The notes under the pieces: model-generated | Told to the model about the DNA's origin: nothing | The model's input: the letters and a program-made list of their open reading frames with translations, nothing else | Database searches by the model: none | Part shown: one piece after another, positions 17,477-26,234 of the stretch | Numbering within the stretch: the stretch's first letter is position 1 | Layout: the number at the start of each line of letters is the position of its first letter | Origin: Rhodanobacter sp. | GTDB taxonomy: Bacteria > Pseudomonadota > Gammaproteobacteria > Xanthomonadales > Rhodanobacteraceae | Length of the DNA stretch: 64,000 nt | NCBI GenBank assembly: GCA_030148505.1 | Contig: JASBTI010000027.1 | Location: 1-64,000 of the forward strand | Direction of reading: 5' to 3' | Program-made: the position numbers and the translations under genes

Positions 17477-17593
17477 GGGTGACGACTCTCATCAGACTTC
17501 AAGGATCAAGGATGAAAAACAAAGAACACGGTGGCAGGGCGTTGCAGGCAGGGCCGTTGCGTGCTCCCACGCTCCCGTGCTGCAGAGCAGGGG

Positions 17594-18484
17594 TCACGCG
17601 CCGCTCTGCAGCGCGGCAATACGCTCTTCCAATGGCGGATGACTCATGAATAGGCGTTTGAAACCGTCAGCCAGCGGACCGGAAATACCGAAGGCGGCGA
17701 TCGTATTGGGCAGCGTGCTCTGGCCGTGGTTGGCCTGCAACCGCTGCAAGGCAGACACCATCGCGCCGCGCCCCGCAAACTGTGCGCCCGCCGCATCGGC
17801 GCGGAACTCGCGCCAGCGTGAAAAGGCCGCCACGATCATCGAGGCAAACAGGCCGAACACCACCTGCAACACCATCACCACCACGAAATAGCCCAGACCG
17901 CCCCCACGATTGTCGTTTCGTCCGCCGGACAACCAACTGTCGACCAGGTTGCCGACGATCCGTGCGGCCACGATCACCAGTGTGTTCACTACGCCCTGAA
18001 TCAAGGTCAGCGTGACCATGTCGCCGTTGGCGACGTGCCCAATCTCGTGGCCGAGCACCGCGGCTACCTGCTCTCGGTTCATCTGCTGCAACAAGCCACT
18101 GCTGACGGCGACCAGGGATTTGTCTTTGGTCATGCCGGTGGCGAAGGCATTCATCTCCGGCGCCTCATAGATCGCTACCTCGGGCATGCCGATGCCAGCG
18201 GCTTGCGCGTGCCGGCGTACGGTGTCAACCAGCCAGCGCTCGGTTTCGTTCTGCGGATTCTCGATGACTCGCGCACCGGTAGAGCGCTTGGCCATCCACT
18301 TCGACATCGCCAGCGAGATGAACGCACCACCCATGCCGAACACCGCGGCAAACAGCAGCAAGCCGGTCATGCCGCCGTAGCCACGGCTGGCCATCATCTG
18401 GTCGATGCCAAACACACGCGCCACGATGCTCAGCAGCAGCAGTACGGCGAGGTTGGTCCCGATGAACAATGCGATACGACGCAT
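17594..18484 (-). CDS. htpX: membrane zinc metalloprotease HtpX
   Basis: Inner-membrane quality-control protease that acts with FtsH on misfolded membrane proteins. From the ATG at 18484 (GGAGAG upstream) the protein has 296 residues and starts [11 protein letters not shown], the conserved beginning of the family; an earlier ATG would add 22 unlike residues. Two helices precede the catalytic HEIGH (146-150), two follow (about 160-215), and the third zinc ligand Glu lies in [12 protein letters not shown] sigma-32-like promoter lies about 50 bases upstream, consistent with heat-shock control. It is convergent with nothing and precedes htpG. Confidence 0.97.
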   Translation of the reverse strand: MRRIALFIGTNLAVLLLLSIVARVFGIDQMMASRGYGGMTGLLLFAAVFGMGGAFISLAMSKWMAKRSTGARVIENPQNETERWLVDTVRRHAQAAGIGMPEVAIYEAPEMNAFATGMTKDKSLVAVSSGLLQQMNREQVAAVLGHEIGHVANGDMVTLTLIQGVVNTLVIVAARIVGNLVDSWLSGGRNDNRGGGLGYFVVVMVLQVVFGLFASMIVAAFSRWREFRADAAGAQFAGRGAMVSALQRLQANHGQSTLPNTIAAFGISGPLADGFKRLFMSHPPLEERIAALQSGA

Positions 18485-18533
18485 GGCTGTCTCTCCGGCA
18501 GTCATGAAAAAGGGGCGGCAGGTGCCGCCAGTG

Positions 18534-18564
18534 ATTATTCGGGGCTGCACCGCGCGGTTTCAAG
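18534..18564 (-). promoter_or_regulatory. sigma-32-like heat-shock promoter for htpX
   Basis: On the minus strand CTTGAAA (18564-18558) is followed after 13 bases by CCCCGAATA (18544-18536). This matches the sigma-32 consensus CTTGAAA / CCCCATnT closely, and the -10 box lies about 50 bases before the htpX start codon. Similarity and distance are seen directly; heat induction is inferred. Confidence 0.7.
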
Positions 18565-18655
18565 GGGCGCAGCCCCCAGCGGAACCTTCCGCCATCAATC
18601 GCATCCGGTCACTATGTCGCACAAAGTGCCGCTCGACTCGCCCTAGAATATCCGC

Positions 18656-19522
18656 ATGACCTACCGCGGCCGCTTCGCTCCTTCACCCACTGGCCCGCTG
18701 CATTTTGGCTCCCTGGTGACGGCTCTGGGCAGCTGGCTGTGTACGCGGCACGCAGGCGGGCAGTGGTTGGTCCGGGTGGAGGACATCGATCCGCCACGCG
18801 AGGTGGCCGGCTCGGCTGAGCAGATTCTCAGCATGCTGGCGGCCTGTGGTTTGCAGGCCGATAAGGAGCCTCTGTTCCAATCGCGGCGGATCGATGCCTA
18901 CGATGCCGCGTTCGAGCGGCTTCGCGACACCGGCAACCTGTTTCCCTGCTGGTGCAGTAGGCGAGTGCTGGAGGCCAGCGGCGGTATCCACCGTGACGGG
19001 CACTGTCTTGTTGCGGCCGATGCGCAGCGTCCTCCCGCATGGCGGCTGCGCGTGCCGGACATCGAAGTGAATTTCCCCGATGCCCAACAGGGTGTGCAAC
19101 GGGAAAACCTGCGCCTGAGCGTCGGCGACTTCGTGATACGTCGCGCCGAGGGGTTCTATTCCTACCAACTAGCCTGCGTGGTGGACGATGCCTTCCAGGG
19201 CATTACCGAAGTCGTCCGCGGCACGGATCTGCTCGACTCCACCGCCCGGCAGATTTGGCTACAGCGCTGTCTCGGCCTGCCTACCCCACGCTATCGGCAC
19301 CTGCCGCTGGTTCTGGACGAGCAAGGCCGGAAGCTTTCCAAATCCACCCGGGCCTTGCCACTGGACGCGACCGATCCGCTGCCAGCATTGCGTCGCGCGC
19401 TGGCGTTCCTGCAGCAGCCGCTTCCGCCTCTGGCGCACGATGTCGAAAACCTGCTCGCCGCGGCACTGGAACGCTTTTCCCCGGCACTTTTATCGCATTG
19501 CAGCGGTCATTGCACCGACTGA
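18656..19522 (+). CDS. gluQ: glutamyl-Q tRNA(Asp) synthetase
   Basis: Truncated glutamyl-tRNA synthetase paralogue that attaches glutamate to the queuosine base at position 34 of tRNA(Asp). The 288-residue protein contains the class I motifs RFAPSPTGPLHFGSL (HIGH-equivalent PLHFG) and KLSKS, with the zinc-site CWCSRR about residue 101, but lacks an anticodon-binding domain, which is what separates GluQ from GltX. Residues for glutamate recognition (RVEDIDPPR) are present. The gene diverges from htpX and is followed about 115 bases later by the phbB-type reductase. Confidence 0.95.
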   Translation: MTYRGRFAPSPTGPLHFGSLVTALGSWLCTRHAGGQWLVRVEDIDPPREVAGSAEQILSMLAACGLQADKEPLFQSRRIDAYDAAFERLRDTGNLFPCWCSRRVLEASGGIHRDGHCLVAADAQRPPAWRLRVPDIEVNFPDAQQGVQRENLRLSVGDFVIRRAEGFYSYQLACVVDDAFQGITEVVRGTDLLDSTARQIWLQRCLGLPTPRYRHLPLVLDEQGRKLSKSTRALPLDATDPLPALRRALAFLQQPLPPLAHDVENLLAAALERFSPALLSHCSGHCTD

Positions 19523-19636
19523 GGCGTTATAAAGGTGCATCGGCATCGGCGCCACACCACGAGAGCAGCGCAAGATCGTGGTCGCGCATGTTGCCATGCC
19601 CTCATCCTTGGCTTCATCTCACCGGAGGTTCTCGAC

Positions 19637-20377
19637 ATGACACAACGCACGGCATTGGTTACCGGCGGCACCGGCGGCATCGGTAGCGCAATCATCCGCT
19701 ATCTGGCCGAGCAGGGGCACCGTGTTGCCACCAATTACCGTGACCCGGACAAAGCCGAGAGCTGGCGCAAGGCCATGGCCAGCGAGGGCATCGAAGTCTG
19801 CATGGTGCAAGGCGATGTCACCGATCCGGCAGCCTGCGAAGCCATGGTCCGAAAAGTCGAGGGGAACTGCGGGCCGGTGGACATCCTGGTCAACAACGCC
19901 GGCATCACCCGCGATACCACGTTCCACAAGATGGATTACGCCCAGTGGACGGACGTAATCAACGCCAACCTCAACTCATGCTTCAACGTGACCCGCGCGG
20001 TGATCGAAGGCATGCGCGCGCGCAAGTGGGGCCGAATTGTGCAAATCAGTTCGATCAACGGTCAGAAAGGCCAGTACGGCCAGGCCAACTACGCCGCGGC
20101 CAAGGCCGGCATGCACGGCTTTTCCATCTCGCTGGCGCAGGAAAACGCCAAATTCGGCATTACCGTCAACACGGTGTCGCCTGGCTACGTCGGCACCGAC
20201 ATGGTGATGGCCGTGCCAGAAGAGGTCCGCGCTAAAATTGTCGCGCAAATCCCGGTAGGCCGGCTTGGCAAGCCCGAGGAGATTGCCCATGCCGTGGCAT
20301 TCTTTACCGGCGAGCAGGCCAGCTGGGTTACTGGCGCGAATCTCGCCATCAACGGTGGCCATTACATGGGTTGGTAA
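19637..20377 (+). CDS. phbB: acetoacetyl-CoA reductase (PhbB/PhaB-type SDR)
   Basis: NADPH-dependent short-chain dehydrogenase that makes (R)-3-hydroxybutyryl-CoA for polyhydroxybutyrate. The 246-residue protein has the cofactor motif TGGTGGIG, the NNAG motif, the catalytic Ser in ISSINGQKGQYGQ and the YAAAK pair. The QKGQFGQxNYxAAK pattern and the C-terminal INGGHYMGW tail are characteristic of PhaB rather than FabG. A GGAGG ribosome site lies in front of the ATG at 19637. No phaA or phaC is adjacent, so a polymer pathway would need partners elsewhere. Confidence 0.9.
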   Translation: MTQRTALVTGGTGGIGSAIIRYLAEQGHRVATNYRDPDKAESWRKAMASEGIEVCMVQGDVTDPAACEAMVRKVEGNCGPVDILVNNAGITRDTTFHKMDYAQWTDVINANLNSCFNVTRAVIEGMRARKWGRIVQISSINGQKGQYGQANYAAAKAGMHGFSISLAQENAKFGITVNTVSPGYVGTDMVMAVPEEVRAKIVAQIPVGRLGKPEEIAHAVAFFTGEQASWVTGANLAINGGHYMGW

Positions 20378-20685
20378 GCCCCGCCGGAGCTGCGTTGGCG
20401 CGCAATCGTGGCGGGGCACGGGGGTGATATCACCTCGCTGGTCTACCTACCAAATGTCTTGACCAGCTTGCGCTGGACGATCGCGCCGATGGCCAATCTT
20501 AAGCCCACGCCATTCGCGTAGCTGGTCGCCACCGTTTTTCGGCGCGCTGCCCGGGCGCGATCACCAAGGAAGCGAAAAAGGCAAGTTCCACGTGGCGTGG
20601 GTCGCGCTATCTAGCCCGAAAGCACTTGTAGTGACATATCGGTTGGTGATAAAGACAAAAACATGAATGACATGGAGGGTTCGTC
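20378..20685. other. non-coding stretch, one GC-rich inverted repeat
   Basis: GCCCCGCC right after the phbB stop can pair with GGCGGGGC near 20411-20418, but no T-run follows, so it is not a convincing terminator. A ribosome site (GGAGGG) near the end belongs to the next gene. Nothing else recognised. Confidence 0.4.
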
Positions 20686-21591
20686 ATGAAGACGCAGGGC
20701 CTTCGCGCTGGCATCCAGCTGTTTGTCGCGATTATCTTGCTACCTGCTACCGCCTGGACAACCAGCGGCCAGTCGCGCGCCGTCTCCCACGCACCCTCGG
20801 GGACAGCGTCGGGCGCGGTGACCGCTCCCACTTACAATACGGACCCGGCCTTCGGGACCTTGCCCAACGCGGGTTACAACACGCCGGAAGCGGATGCACG
20901 GCCCGGCGAATATTATTTCAAGGTCGCCGTACGGGCTTTTCAGAAAAAGCAATACAAGTTCGCCATCGACATGTACAAGGTGGCTGCATCCTGGGCGTAC
21001 AAACCCGCCGAATACAACCTCGGCGTCATGTATTTCCGTGGCCAGGGAATCCCTGCGGATCGTCCGCGAGGTGCGGCATGGATGGTGCTTGCCGCAGAAC
21101 GCAACGACCCGCGCTACGTACAGGTGCGCGATCTGATGATCAACCTTCTCAGCAAAACCGAGTTTGCCCGAGCCGACACCTTATTCGGACAGCTGAAGCC
21201 GACCTACGGCGACAAGGTGGCCCTGCACCGCGCCAAAGTGCGCTGGGCCTACGTTCGGTCGCACATGACCGGATCGCGCGTGGGTGGTTCCACCGGTCCG
21301 TTGCGCGTGGGTGCCGCAGGTGGTGGCGTGAATACCCCCGCAGGCGGTGTGCAGGGCACGCTTTCCGCCAGCCTTGAACATAGCGACTCTACCGGTTTCG
21401 AAATCACCGGCGGCCAGGACACCGACGGCTCCATCGCCTACCAGCAATTTCGGCAAAGCGATAACCCTTACGACCCGAAGTTCCGGAACAAACTGGCACC
21501 AACGACCTCGATCGGGCCATTGAAGTCGGTCAGCAAGAAGGACGCCGGAAAGACCATGAGCGAGGCCGCAGATACGTCTGGCAATCCGTAA
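20686..21591 (+). CDS. exported Sel1-like repeat protein
   Basis: 301 residues with a signal peptide (about 1-28) and one to two Sel1-type alpha-helical repeats at about 75-125 (FKVAVRAFQKKQYKFAIDMY and YNLGVMYFRGQGIPADRPRG, with the AAWMVLAAER ending). Sel1 repeats bind partner proteins. The second half (200-301) is Gly/Ser/Thr-rich with no fold recognised. Probably periplasmic. An AGGGTTCGTC ribosome site precedes the ATG. It appears to be a single-gene unit; its partner and role are unknown. Confidence 0.8.
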   Translation: MKTQGLRAGIQLFVAIILLPATAWTTSGQSRAVSHAPSGTASGAVTAPTYNTDPAFGTLPNAGYNTPEADARPGEYYFKVAVRAFQKKQYKFAIDMYKVAASWAYKPAEYNLGVMYFRGQGIPADRPRGAAWMVLAAERNDPRYVQVRDLMINLLSKTEFARADTLFGQLKPTYGDKVALHRAKVRWAYVRSHMTGSRVGGSTGPLRVGAAGGGVNTPAGGVQGTLSASLEHSDSTGFEITGGQDTDGSIAYQQFRQSDNPYDPKFRNKLAPTTSIGPLKSVSKKDAGKTMSEAADTSGNP

Positions 21592-21646
21592 CCAGCAAAA
21601 ACCTCGCAAAAGTGTCGAAGCGAAGCAGACCAAGCCGCAAATGGGC

Positions 21647-22444
21647 TCAGGCGTGGCCCAGCAATTTCTCCAGCACCTTGCCGACCGCCGCAAACGCAAA
21701 TGTCCCGGTGACGTGAGTGGCGGCGCCGAGGCCACCGCCGCAGGCGAGATTCAAGGCGTCGCCGTCGGGGGGACGCTTGCCGCAGACGCTGCCGTCAGGC
21801 TGCGGGTATTGCACGTTCTGCAGCGAGTACACCGCCGAAACGCCGAAATAGCGATCCGGATTGCGCGGAAAATTGAAGTCGCTGCGGAGCTTCTTGCGGA
21901 TCAGGCTGAACATCGCATCATGCTCGGTACGTGACAGGTCGCGCACGCGGATCTGGGTGGCATCGGTACGCCCGCCAGCCGAACCGACAGTGACAATCGG
22001 CAGCTTGCGCCGACGGCACCAGGCAATGGTTTCCAGCTTCACACGAAAGGCATCGCAGGCATCGAGCACCACGTCGTAACCGCGGTCCAGCAGCTCATCC
22101 AGGGTGGATGGGGTGAGAAACCGCTCGATCGCCTCCAGCCGCAGGGTCGGGTTGATCGCATGCGCACGGGCCGCGATCACACCGACCTTGGGCTTGCCGA
22201 ACTCGCCGTCCAGCGCATGCAACTGGCGATTGGTGTTGGAGACGCAGACCTCGTCGGCATCGATCAAGGTGAGCCGGCCGACACCGCTGCGCGCCAGCGC
22301 CTCGGCCGCCCACGAACCCACCCCCCCAACACCGATCACGCAGACGTGGGCACGCGCCAACCGGCCAACGCTGCCGATGCCATACAGACGTTCCACTCCC
22401 TCGAAGCGCTCTGCCGGCACCTTTGCCTCACCCATGGGCAGCAT
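21647..22444 (-). CDS. tcdA: tRNA threonylcarbamoyladenosine dehydratase TcdA (CsdL)
   Basis: ATP-dependent E1-like enzyme that cyclises t6A37 to ct6A in tRNAs reading ANN codons. The 265-residue protein shows the nucleotide loop VIGVGGVGSWAAEALARSG, the adenylation residues LIDADEVCVSNTNRQLHAL, and the conserved DACDAFRVK and GSAGGRTDATQIRVRDLSRT segments, with the family C-terminus (CGGGLGAATHVTGTF). Start 22444 gives a length close to E. coli TcdA (268); a second ATG three codons in is possible. It is divergent from the cytochrome gene. Confidence 0.95.
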   Translation of the reverse strand: MLPMGEAKVPAERFEGVERLYGIGSVGRLARAHVCVIGVGGVGSWAAEALARSGVGRLTLIDADEVCVSNTNRQLHALDGEFGKPKVGVIAARAHAINPTLRLEAIERFLTPSTLDELLDRGYDVVLDACDAFRVKLETIAWCRRRKLPIVTVGSAGGRTDATQIRVRDLSRTEHDAMFSLIRKKLRSDFNFPRNPDRYFGVSAVYSLQNVQYPQPDGSVCGKRPPDGDALNLACGGGLGAATHVTGTFAFAAVGKVLEKLLGHA

Positions 22445-22584
22445 GCCAGCCCGCGAAACCGCACCTCTCCCAAAATCCACTGTCCTGACCTGCTGACTGA
22501 TGCATGCCGCATTTTACCTTGATCGCATGGATCGAACCCATCGGCGCAGGTTATCCTGACGCCCCCTTGCCGGTGGATTTCTCG

Positions 22585-22974
22585 ATGCGTGCCATTCTGT
22601 TGCTTGTTCTAGGCCTGGTGATTGGCATCATCGGCACGGTCAATGTGGTGGGCGCGCTGAATGCACGCAATCCGATGCCCCATGCGGTCATGGTCACCAT
22701 GAACTACCACATCGGTGAACTCAAACAGGCGATCAAGGCCAAACAGTGCAAGCCCGCCGACATCCAGCGGCATCTGGCCCGACTGCAATCCACCGCCACC
22801 GACATCGTGCCGGTATTTCGGATGACCGAAAAGCCCTTCCTCGATGACGCCGAAAACCTGCAGGCGCGCCTGCAGCAGGCCCTGCAAGCCGCACCCGCCG
22901 ACTGCACCGCATTGACCGCCGCGATCAAGCCGGTCGGCGAAGCCTGCAAAACCTGCCACCAGCGCTATCGCTGA
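22585..22974 (+). CDS. cytochrome c'-type monohaem protein, membrane-anchored
   Basis: 129 residues with an uncleaved signal or N-terminal anchor (residues 1-25, LLLVLGLVIGIIGTVNVVGA). A four-helix body follows, and the haem motif CKTCH sits six residues from the C-terminus. The C-terminal position of CxxCH is the mark of class II (c'-type) cytochromes, whose haem is often five-coordinate and binds NO or CO. A GGTGG ribosome site supports the start at 22585; the upstream frame is unlike the family. It converges with the DUF962 gene with 12 bases between the stops. Confidence 0.85.
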   Translation: MRAILLLVLGLVIGIIGTVNVVGALNARNPMPHAVMVTMNYHIGELKQAIKAKQCKPADIQRHLARLQSTATDIVPVFRMTEKPFLDDAENLQARLQQALQAAPADCTALTAAIKPVGEACKTCHQRYR

Positions 22975-22986
22975 AGTGACAGCGTA

Positions 22987-23289
22987 TCAAAAGCTGACCT
23001 TGCCCCGCAGCATCTGGCCATACATCACCCAGTCACCGAGCAGGCTGTAGAGCGGGTATCTGAAGGTGGCCGGACGGTTTTTCTCGTAGACATAGTGGCC
23101 CAGCCAGGCGAAGCCGTAGCCCGCCAACGGCACCAGCCACAACCCGCGCCACTGCGCTGTCACAACCGTAAACAGGACGATCGCGATCACCAGGCTGCTA
23201 CCGATGAAATGCATCCGGCGGCACAGCCGGTGACTGTGTTCGCTAAGGTAGTACGGATAGAACTGGGCAAAGCTGGCGTATCCGGACAT
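22987..23289 (-). CDS. DUF962/Mpo1-like membrane protein
   Basis: A 100-residue protein with two to three hydrophobic segments (about 30-45, 48-66). The family landmarks are FAQFYPYYLSEHSHRLCRRMHFIGSS at the N-terminus and YGFAWLGHYVYEKNRPATFRYPL in the second half, with conserved His residues that bind iron in yeast Mpo1, a fatty-acid alpha-dioxygenase. Whether bacterial versions share that activity is not established. The ATG at 23289 with GGAG upstream is preferred to the longer frame, which runs into the decayed pirin gene. Confidence 0.88.
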   Translation of the reverse strand: MSGYASFAQFYPYYLSEHSHRLCRRMHFIGSSLVIAIVLFTVVTAQWRGLWLVPLAGYGFAWLGHYVYEKNRPATFRYPLYSLLGDWVMYGQMLRGKVSF

Positions 23290-23299
23290 AGCAACACTC

Positions 23300-24119
23300 C
23301 ACGGCGACCTGGCCGATTCTGCCACGCTTCGGTACCGCCGCGTGGCAACAGGCCGCCTGCCCTCCTCTGGACTGACGATGCCGCTCACCATCCAGCGGTG
23401 CGCCACCGAATGCAACAAACCGACTGGCCTGGCGCGCACGCAGGTTGGCGCTGCAGGCACGGCTCACACCGCCATCTATGTCGTTCCCACCCGCAGCCCC
23501 CAGCTGACGGCCCCCTCGACCACATGGATATCGCACTCGACATGCTCCGGCGACAGGGACAGTTCGGCGCCTGCCGCCAACTGCACGTCGAGCGGGAACA
23601 TCGGCGCGAAGACCGTAACCGGCGAGGTTCTGCCGTACGCTGTGCCGGCGATCAGTATCGCTTGCGCACCACCCGGCAGGTCGCCACGTGGCCACTGCTC
23701 GGGCTCGTAGGGGTAAAACGCTGGTACCCCTCGGCATCGGCCTGCGCCAAGGCGACCCAGATCTGCACATCATGCAGGGGCTGTCCGTTGCGGCGCTGAC
23801 CCGGTGCGTCCGCAATGCACGATGCCGCGACCGGCAGTCATCCAGTTCACCGCACCGGGACAGATATCGGCCACGCTGCCGGGGTTGTCGCGATGACGGA
23901 TCGCCCCGTCGAACAGCCAGTGATAGCGGCCAGGCCGATGTGGGGGAGTGGCCGCACATCCATGCCCCTGCGTGGCGCCAACCGCGCTGGACCGATAGGG
24001 TGGAAAAACACCAGCGGGCCTACATGCCTGGACTCCAGCGCCGGCAGCGCGCCTCGCACGCTGAAGCCATCGCCAAGGTCATGTACGCGTCCATCACTCC
24101 GTGTCGGAACCCCGTTCAT
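23300..24119 (-). pseudogene. decayed pirin-family gene
   Basis: Reading from 24119 the first 60 residues are a good pirin start ([51 protein letters not shown]). One base is then lost near 23918-23924, and the sequence continues in another frame with [19 protein letters not shown] and [12 protein letters not shown] second shift near 23770-23810 leads to a frame reading [20 protein letters not shown], a third near 23720 to AILIAGTAYGRTSPVTVFAP and VVEGAVSWGLRVG, and a stop at 23476-23478. A further out-of-frame piece, FVAFGGAPLDGERH, ends the family match. At least three frameshifts and an in-frame stop rule out a simple sequencing slip. Pirins are cupin-fold iron proteins with quercetinase or regulatory roles. 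Confidence 0.85.
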
Positions 24120-24133
24120 GCCCTTCCTTCCGC

Positions 24134-25198
24134 CTACCAGGCGCGCTTATATTGATCGGGCGCCTCGATCGTCGCCCCCAGCTGTTGCGCCGCCCGACGC
24201 GGAAAATACGGATCACGCAGGCTCTCCCGTGCCGTCAGCACCACATCGGCCGCGCCGCTGGCGACGATCTCCGCGGCCTGCTCGGGCTCGGTGATCAAAC
24301 CTACCGCACCGGTGGCGATATCCGCTTCGCGCCGGATGCGCGCTGCGAATGGCACCTGGTAGCCAGGCTCCAGCGGAATGCTCACGTTTGGGACCAAGCC
24401 GCCGCTGGACACATCGATCAAATCGACGCCCAGCGGTTTCACCTTCTGGGCCAGCCGCACGCTTTGCTCGATCGTCCAACCAGTCCCTTTTTCCGCCCAG
24501 TCAGTGGCCGAAATGCGCAACCACAACGGCAGCTCGGCCGGCCATACCTCGCGTACCGCTGAAATCACTTCGCACACCAGACGCGTGCGGTTTTCGAAAC
24601 TGCCGCCGTAGCGATCATCGCGCTGATTGCTCAGTGGCGACAGGAACTGATGCAACAGGTAACCGTGGGCTGCGTGCACTTCGAGCAGTTCGAACCCCGC
24701 CGTTAGCGCCCGCTGCGTTGCGGCGCGAAAATCGGCAATCACGGCATCGATACCCTTGGCGTCCAGCGCATCCGGCGTGTGCCAGCCACGGTCGAACGGC
24801 AATGCCGAAGGCGCCACCGTCCGCCAGCCGCCGTGTCCGGCCGGCACCGGGCCGTGTCCTTCCCACGGTCGCATCGTGCTGGCCTTGCGCCCGGCATGCG
24901 CCAGCTGCACACCGGCAATCGCACGATGTTGCTTGATGAAGCGAGTGATCGGTCGCCATGCCTCGCCCTGGGCTTGATTCCACAACCCCGTGTCCTGCGG
25001 CGAAATACGTCCCTGGGCAGATACCGCGGTCGCCTCGGCGATCACCAAGGCGGCACCGCCAACGGCGCGGCTGCCTAGATGGACCAGATGCCAGTCATTG
25101 GGAAGTCCGTCGGTGGCCGAGTACTGGCACATCGGCGCCACCACAAGACGGTGGCGCAGGGTGAGGCTGCGCTGGGCAAAAGGTTCGAACAGATTCAT
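24134..25198 (-). CDS. NADH:flavin oxidoreductase, XenA/YqjM-type old yellow enzyme
   Basis: A 354-residue FMN-dependent ene-reductase of the thermophilic-like OYE class. The class marker Cys lies in VVAPMCQYSA (C24, with Y26), GRKAS gives the conserved flavin/substrate arginine region, and HAAHGYLLHQFLSP and NQRDDRYGGSFENR follow in the proper order. The phosphate-binding end is visible as the GLITEPEQAAEIV and RESLRDPYFPRRAA segments. These enzymes reduce activated alkenes, xenobiotics or quinones; the natural substrate is unknown. It lies 14 bases upstream of the pirin pseudogene on the same strand; in related genomes such reductases often have detoxification neighbours, but the partner here is broken. 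Confidence 0.93.
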   Translation of the reverse strand: MNLFEPFAQRSLTLRHRLVVAPMCQYSATDGLPNDWHLVHLGSRAVGGAALVIAEATAVSAQGRISPQDTGLWNQAQGEAWRPITRFIKQHRAIAGVQLAHAGRKASTMRPWEGHGPVPAGHGGWRTVAPSALPFDRGWHTPDALDAKGIDAVIADFRAATQRALTAGFELLEVHAAHGYLLHQFLSPLSNQRDDRYGGSFENRTRLVCEVISAVREVWPAELPLWLRISATDWAEKGTGWTIEQSVRLAQKVKPLGVDLIDVSSGGLVPNVSIPLEPGYQVPFAARIRREADIATGAVGLITEPEQAAEIVASGAADVVLTARESLRDPYFPRRAAQQLGATIEAPDQYKRAW

Positions 25199-25551
25199 CG
25201 GTGACTCCGGCAGGCGTGAACCTCCCAGATGCTGGCGGGTGCACGCGGTATCAAGCCGTCACGCCATTGCGAGCACTCCGTTCTGCTGATACAGCCATAT
25301 GCGTCGCGGCGGACCGCCGTCCGCCACATCTTGTCCGGCAACCCGTCCTCTTGCGCTGCCGGCGCCGACCTGTCGTCGCGCAAGCGCCTGCCGATCGGCA
25401 GCAGGCCTTCTCCCCAACCACTCAAGTCGACAGCGGTGACCGCGAGTACAGTTACCCGATGTCCGTAACAACGCCCCGTGACCTCACGGAAAATGGAGCC
25501 GCTTCAAGCGCGGCCCCGATACCCGACAGCATGGTGCGAAAAATATCCCGA
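25199..25551. other. non-coding stretch, nothing recognised
   Basis: About 350 bases between the divergent start of the flavin reductase and the terminator of the cold-shock gene. Open frames cross it on both strands but lack protein-like composition and ribosome sites. The promoter of the flavin reductase should be at its left end. Confidence 0.4.
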
Positions 25552-25582
25552 CAAAAAAGGGCCGGCAAAAGCCGGCCGTTTT
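25552..25582 (-). terminator. rho-independent terminator of the cold-shock gene
   Basis: GGCCGGC (25560-25566) and GCCGGCC (25571-25577) enclose an AAAA loop (TTTT on the minus strand), followed on the minus strand by a six-T run (25558-25553). It lies about 20 bases after the cspA-type stop codon. Confidence 0.92.
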
Positions 25583-25599
25583 CTGAATTTTTCAGACAA

Positions 25600-25809
25600 T
25601 CAGACTGCCGTAACATCTTCGGCCTGCAAGCCCTTCTGGCCAGTGACAACCTTGAAACTGACCTTTTGCCCTTCCTGCAGACTCTTGAAGCCCGAGCCAG
25701 TGATGGCACGGAAATGCACGAACACATCAGGGCCACTCTCACGGCTGATAAAGCCGAAACCCTTGGCGTCGTTGAACCACTTGACTGTACCAATTTCACG
25801 ATCCGACAT
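25600..25809 (-). CDS. cold-shock-domain protein (CspA family)
   Basis: A 69-residue OB-fold single-strand nucleic-acid chaperone. The RNP motifs KGFGFISRE and DVFVHFRAI and the opening [13 protein letters not shown] are all present, and the length is standard. The Phe/His set on the binding face is intact. The minus-strand leader upstream is unusually long without a gene (about 200 bases before a candidate RNA), in keeping with the long structured 5' leaders of cspA-type genes. Which of several paralogues this is cannot be told; cold induction is therefore not assured. Confidence 0.97.
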   Translation of the reverse strand: MSDREIGTVKWFNDAKGFGFISRESGPDVFVHFRAITGSGFKSLQEGQKVSFKVVTGQKGLQAEDVTAV

Positions 25810-26022
25810 GACTCACTCCGATCCATTCCAGACGCTGAGACAAAACGGCCCCACGGGCCGACGACTTACTGGGCATGCCGGGGTCGGGTGTAGCGATGCG
25901 GGTTCACGAAACCCGGCACCGGGCACGCACGCAGCCGAGCAGACGCAGCAGCGCAAGCATAACGGATTTCAGGCATATGGGTGATTTGTCAAGTGACTAT
26001 TGATCTAGGGCCTGTGCCAACG

Positions 26023-26195
26023 AAAAAAACCGGACGTCGAGGCATGGCCTTTCCCTCGCCACCTACGCAAACCAGCCAGGCATCCACCCGAAATCACCTG
26101 AGGTCCAGCCAACAAAAGTAGGTTTGTAGCCGCCACCTGAACGGGAGGGAAAACGGCCGCCTGGGCCCCGAAGATGCTCTTTACGTCCAGGGTTG
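26023..26195 (-). ncRNA. candidate rod-shaped non-coding RNA upstream of the cold-shock gene
   Basis: The ends pair: 26183-26190 with 26030-26037 (8 bp, including CGTCC/GGACG). Further inward, 26174-26177 pairs with 26042-26045, 26155-26158 with 26046-26049, 26145-26152 (GAGGGAAA) with 26050-26057 (TTTCCCTC), 26126-26129 with 26063-26066, and 26121-26125 with 26069-26073. The closing helix is followed on the minus strand by seven T (26029-26023), so a transcript leftwards would end like an intrinsic terminator. There is no open frame worth naming. Size and rod shape recall 6S RNA; a leader of the cold-shock gene is the alternative. Pairing was found by eye. Confidence 0.45.
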
Positions 26196-26234
26196 TCTAG
26201 TGTGACCATGCGTCGCGGTCACTGGGCGACTCAA

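Noticed and set aside
17477-17510. CTTGAAG followed by a CACCCAT near the htpG start as a sigma-32 promoter
   Set aside because: The would-be -10 box overlaps the htpG start codon, so a transcript from it could not carry the ribosome site.
20378-20420. GCCCCGCC / GGCGGGGC inverted repeat after phbB as a terminator
   Set aside because: The loop is long and no T-run follows.
23243-23959. Long minus-strand frames across 23.2-24.0 kb as an intact gene
   Set aside because: They are frame remnants of the pirin pseudogene; family motifs jump from frame to frame.
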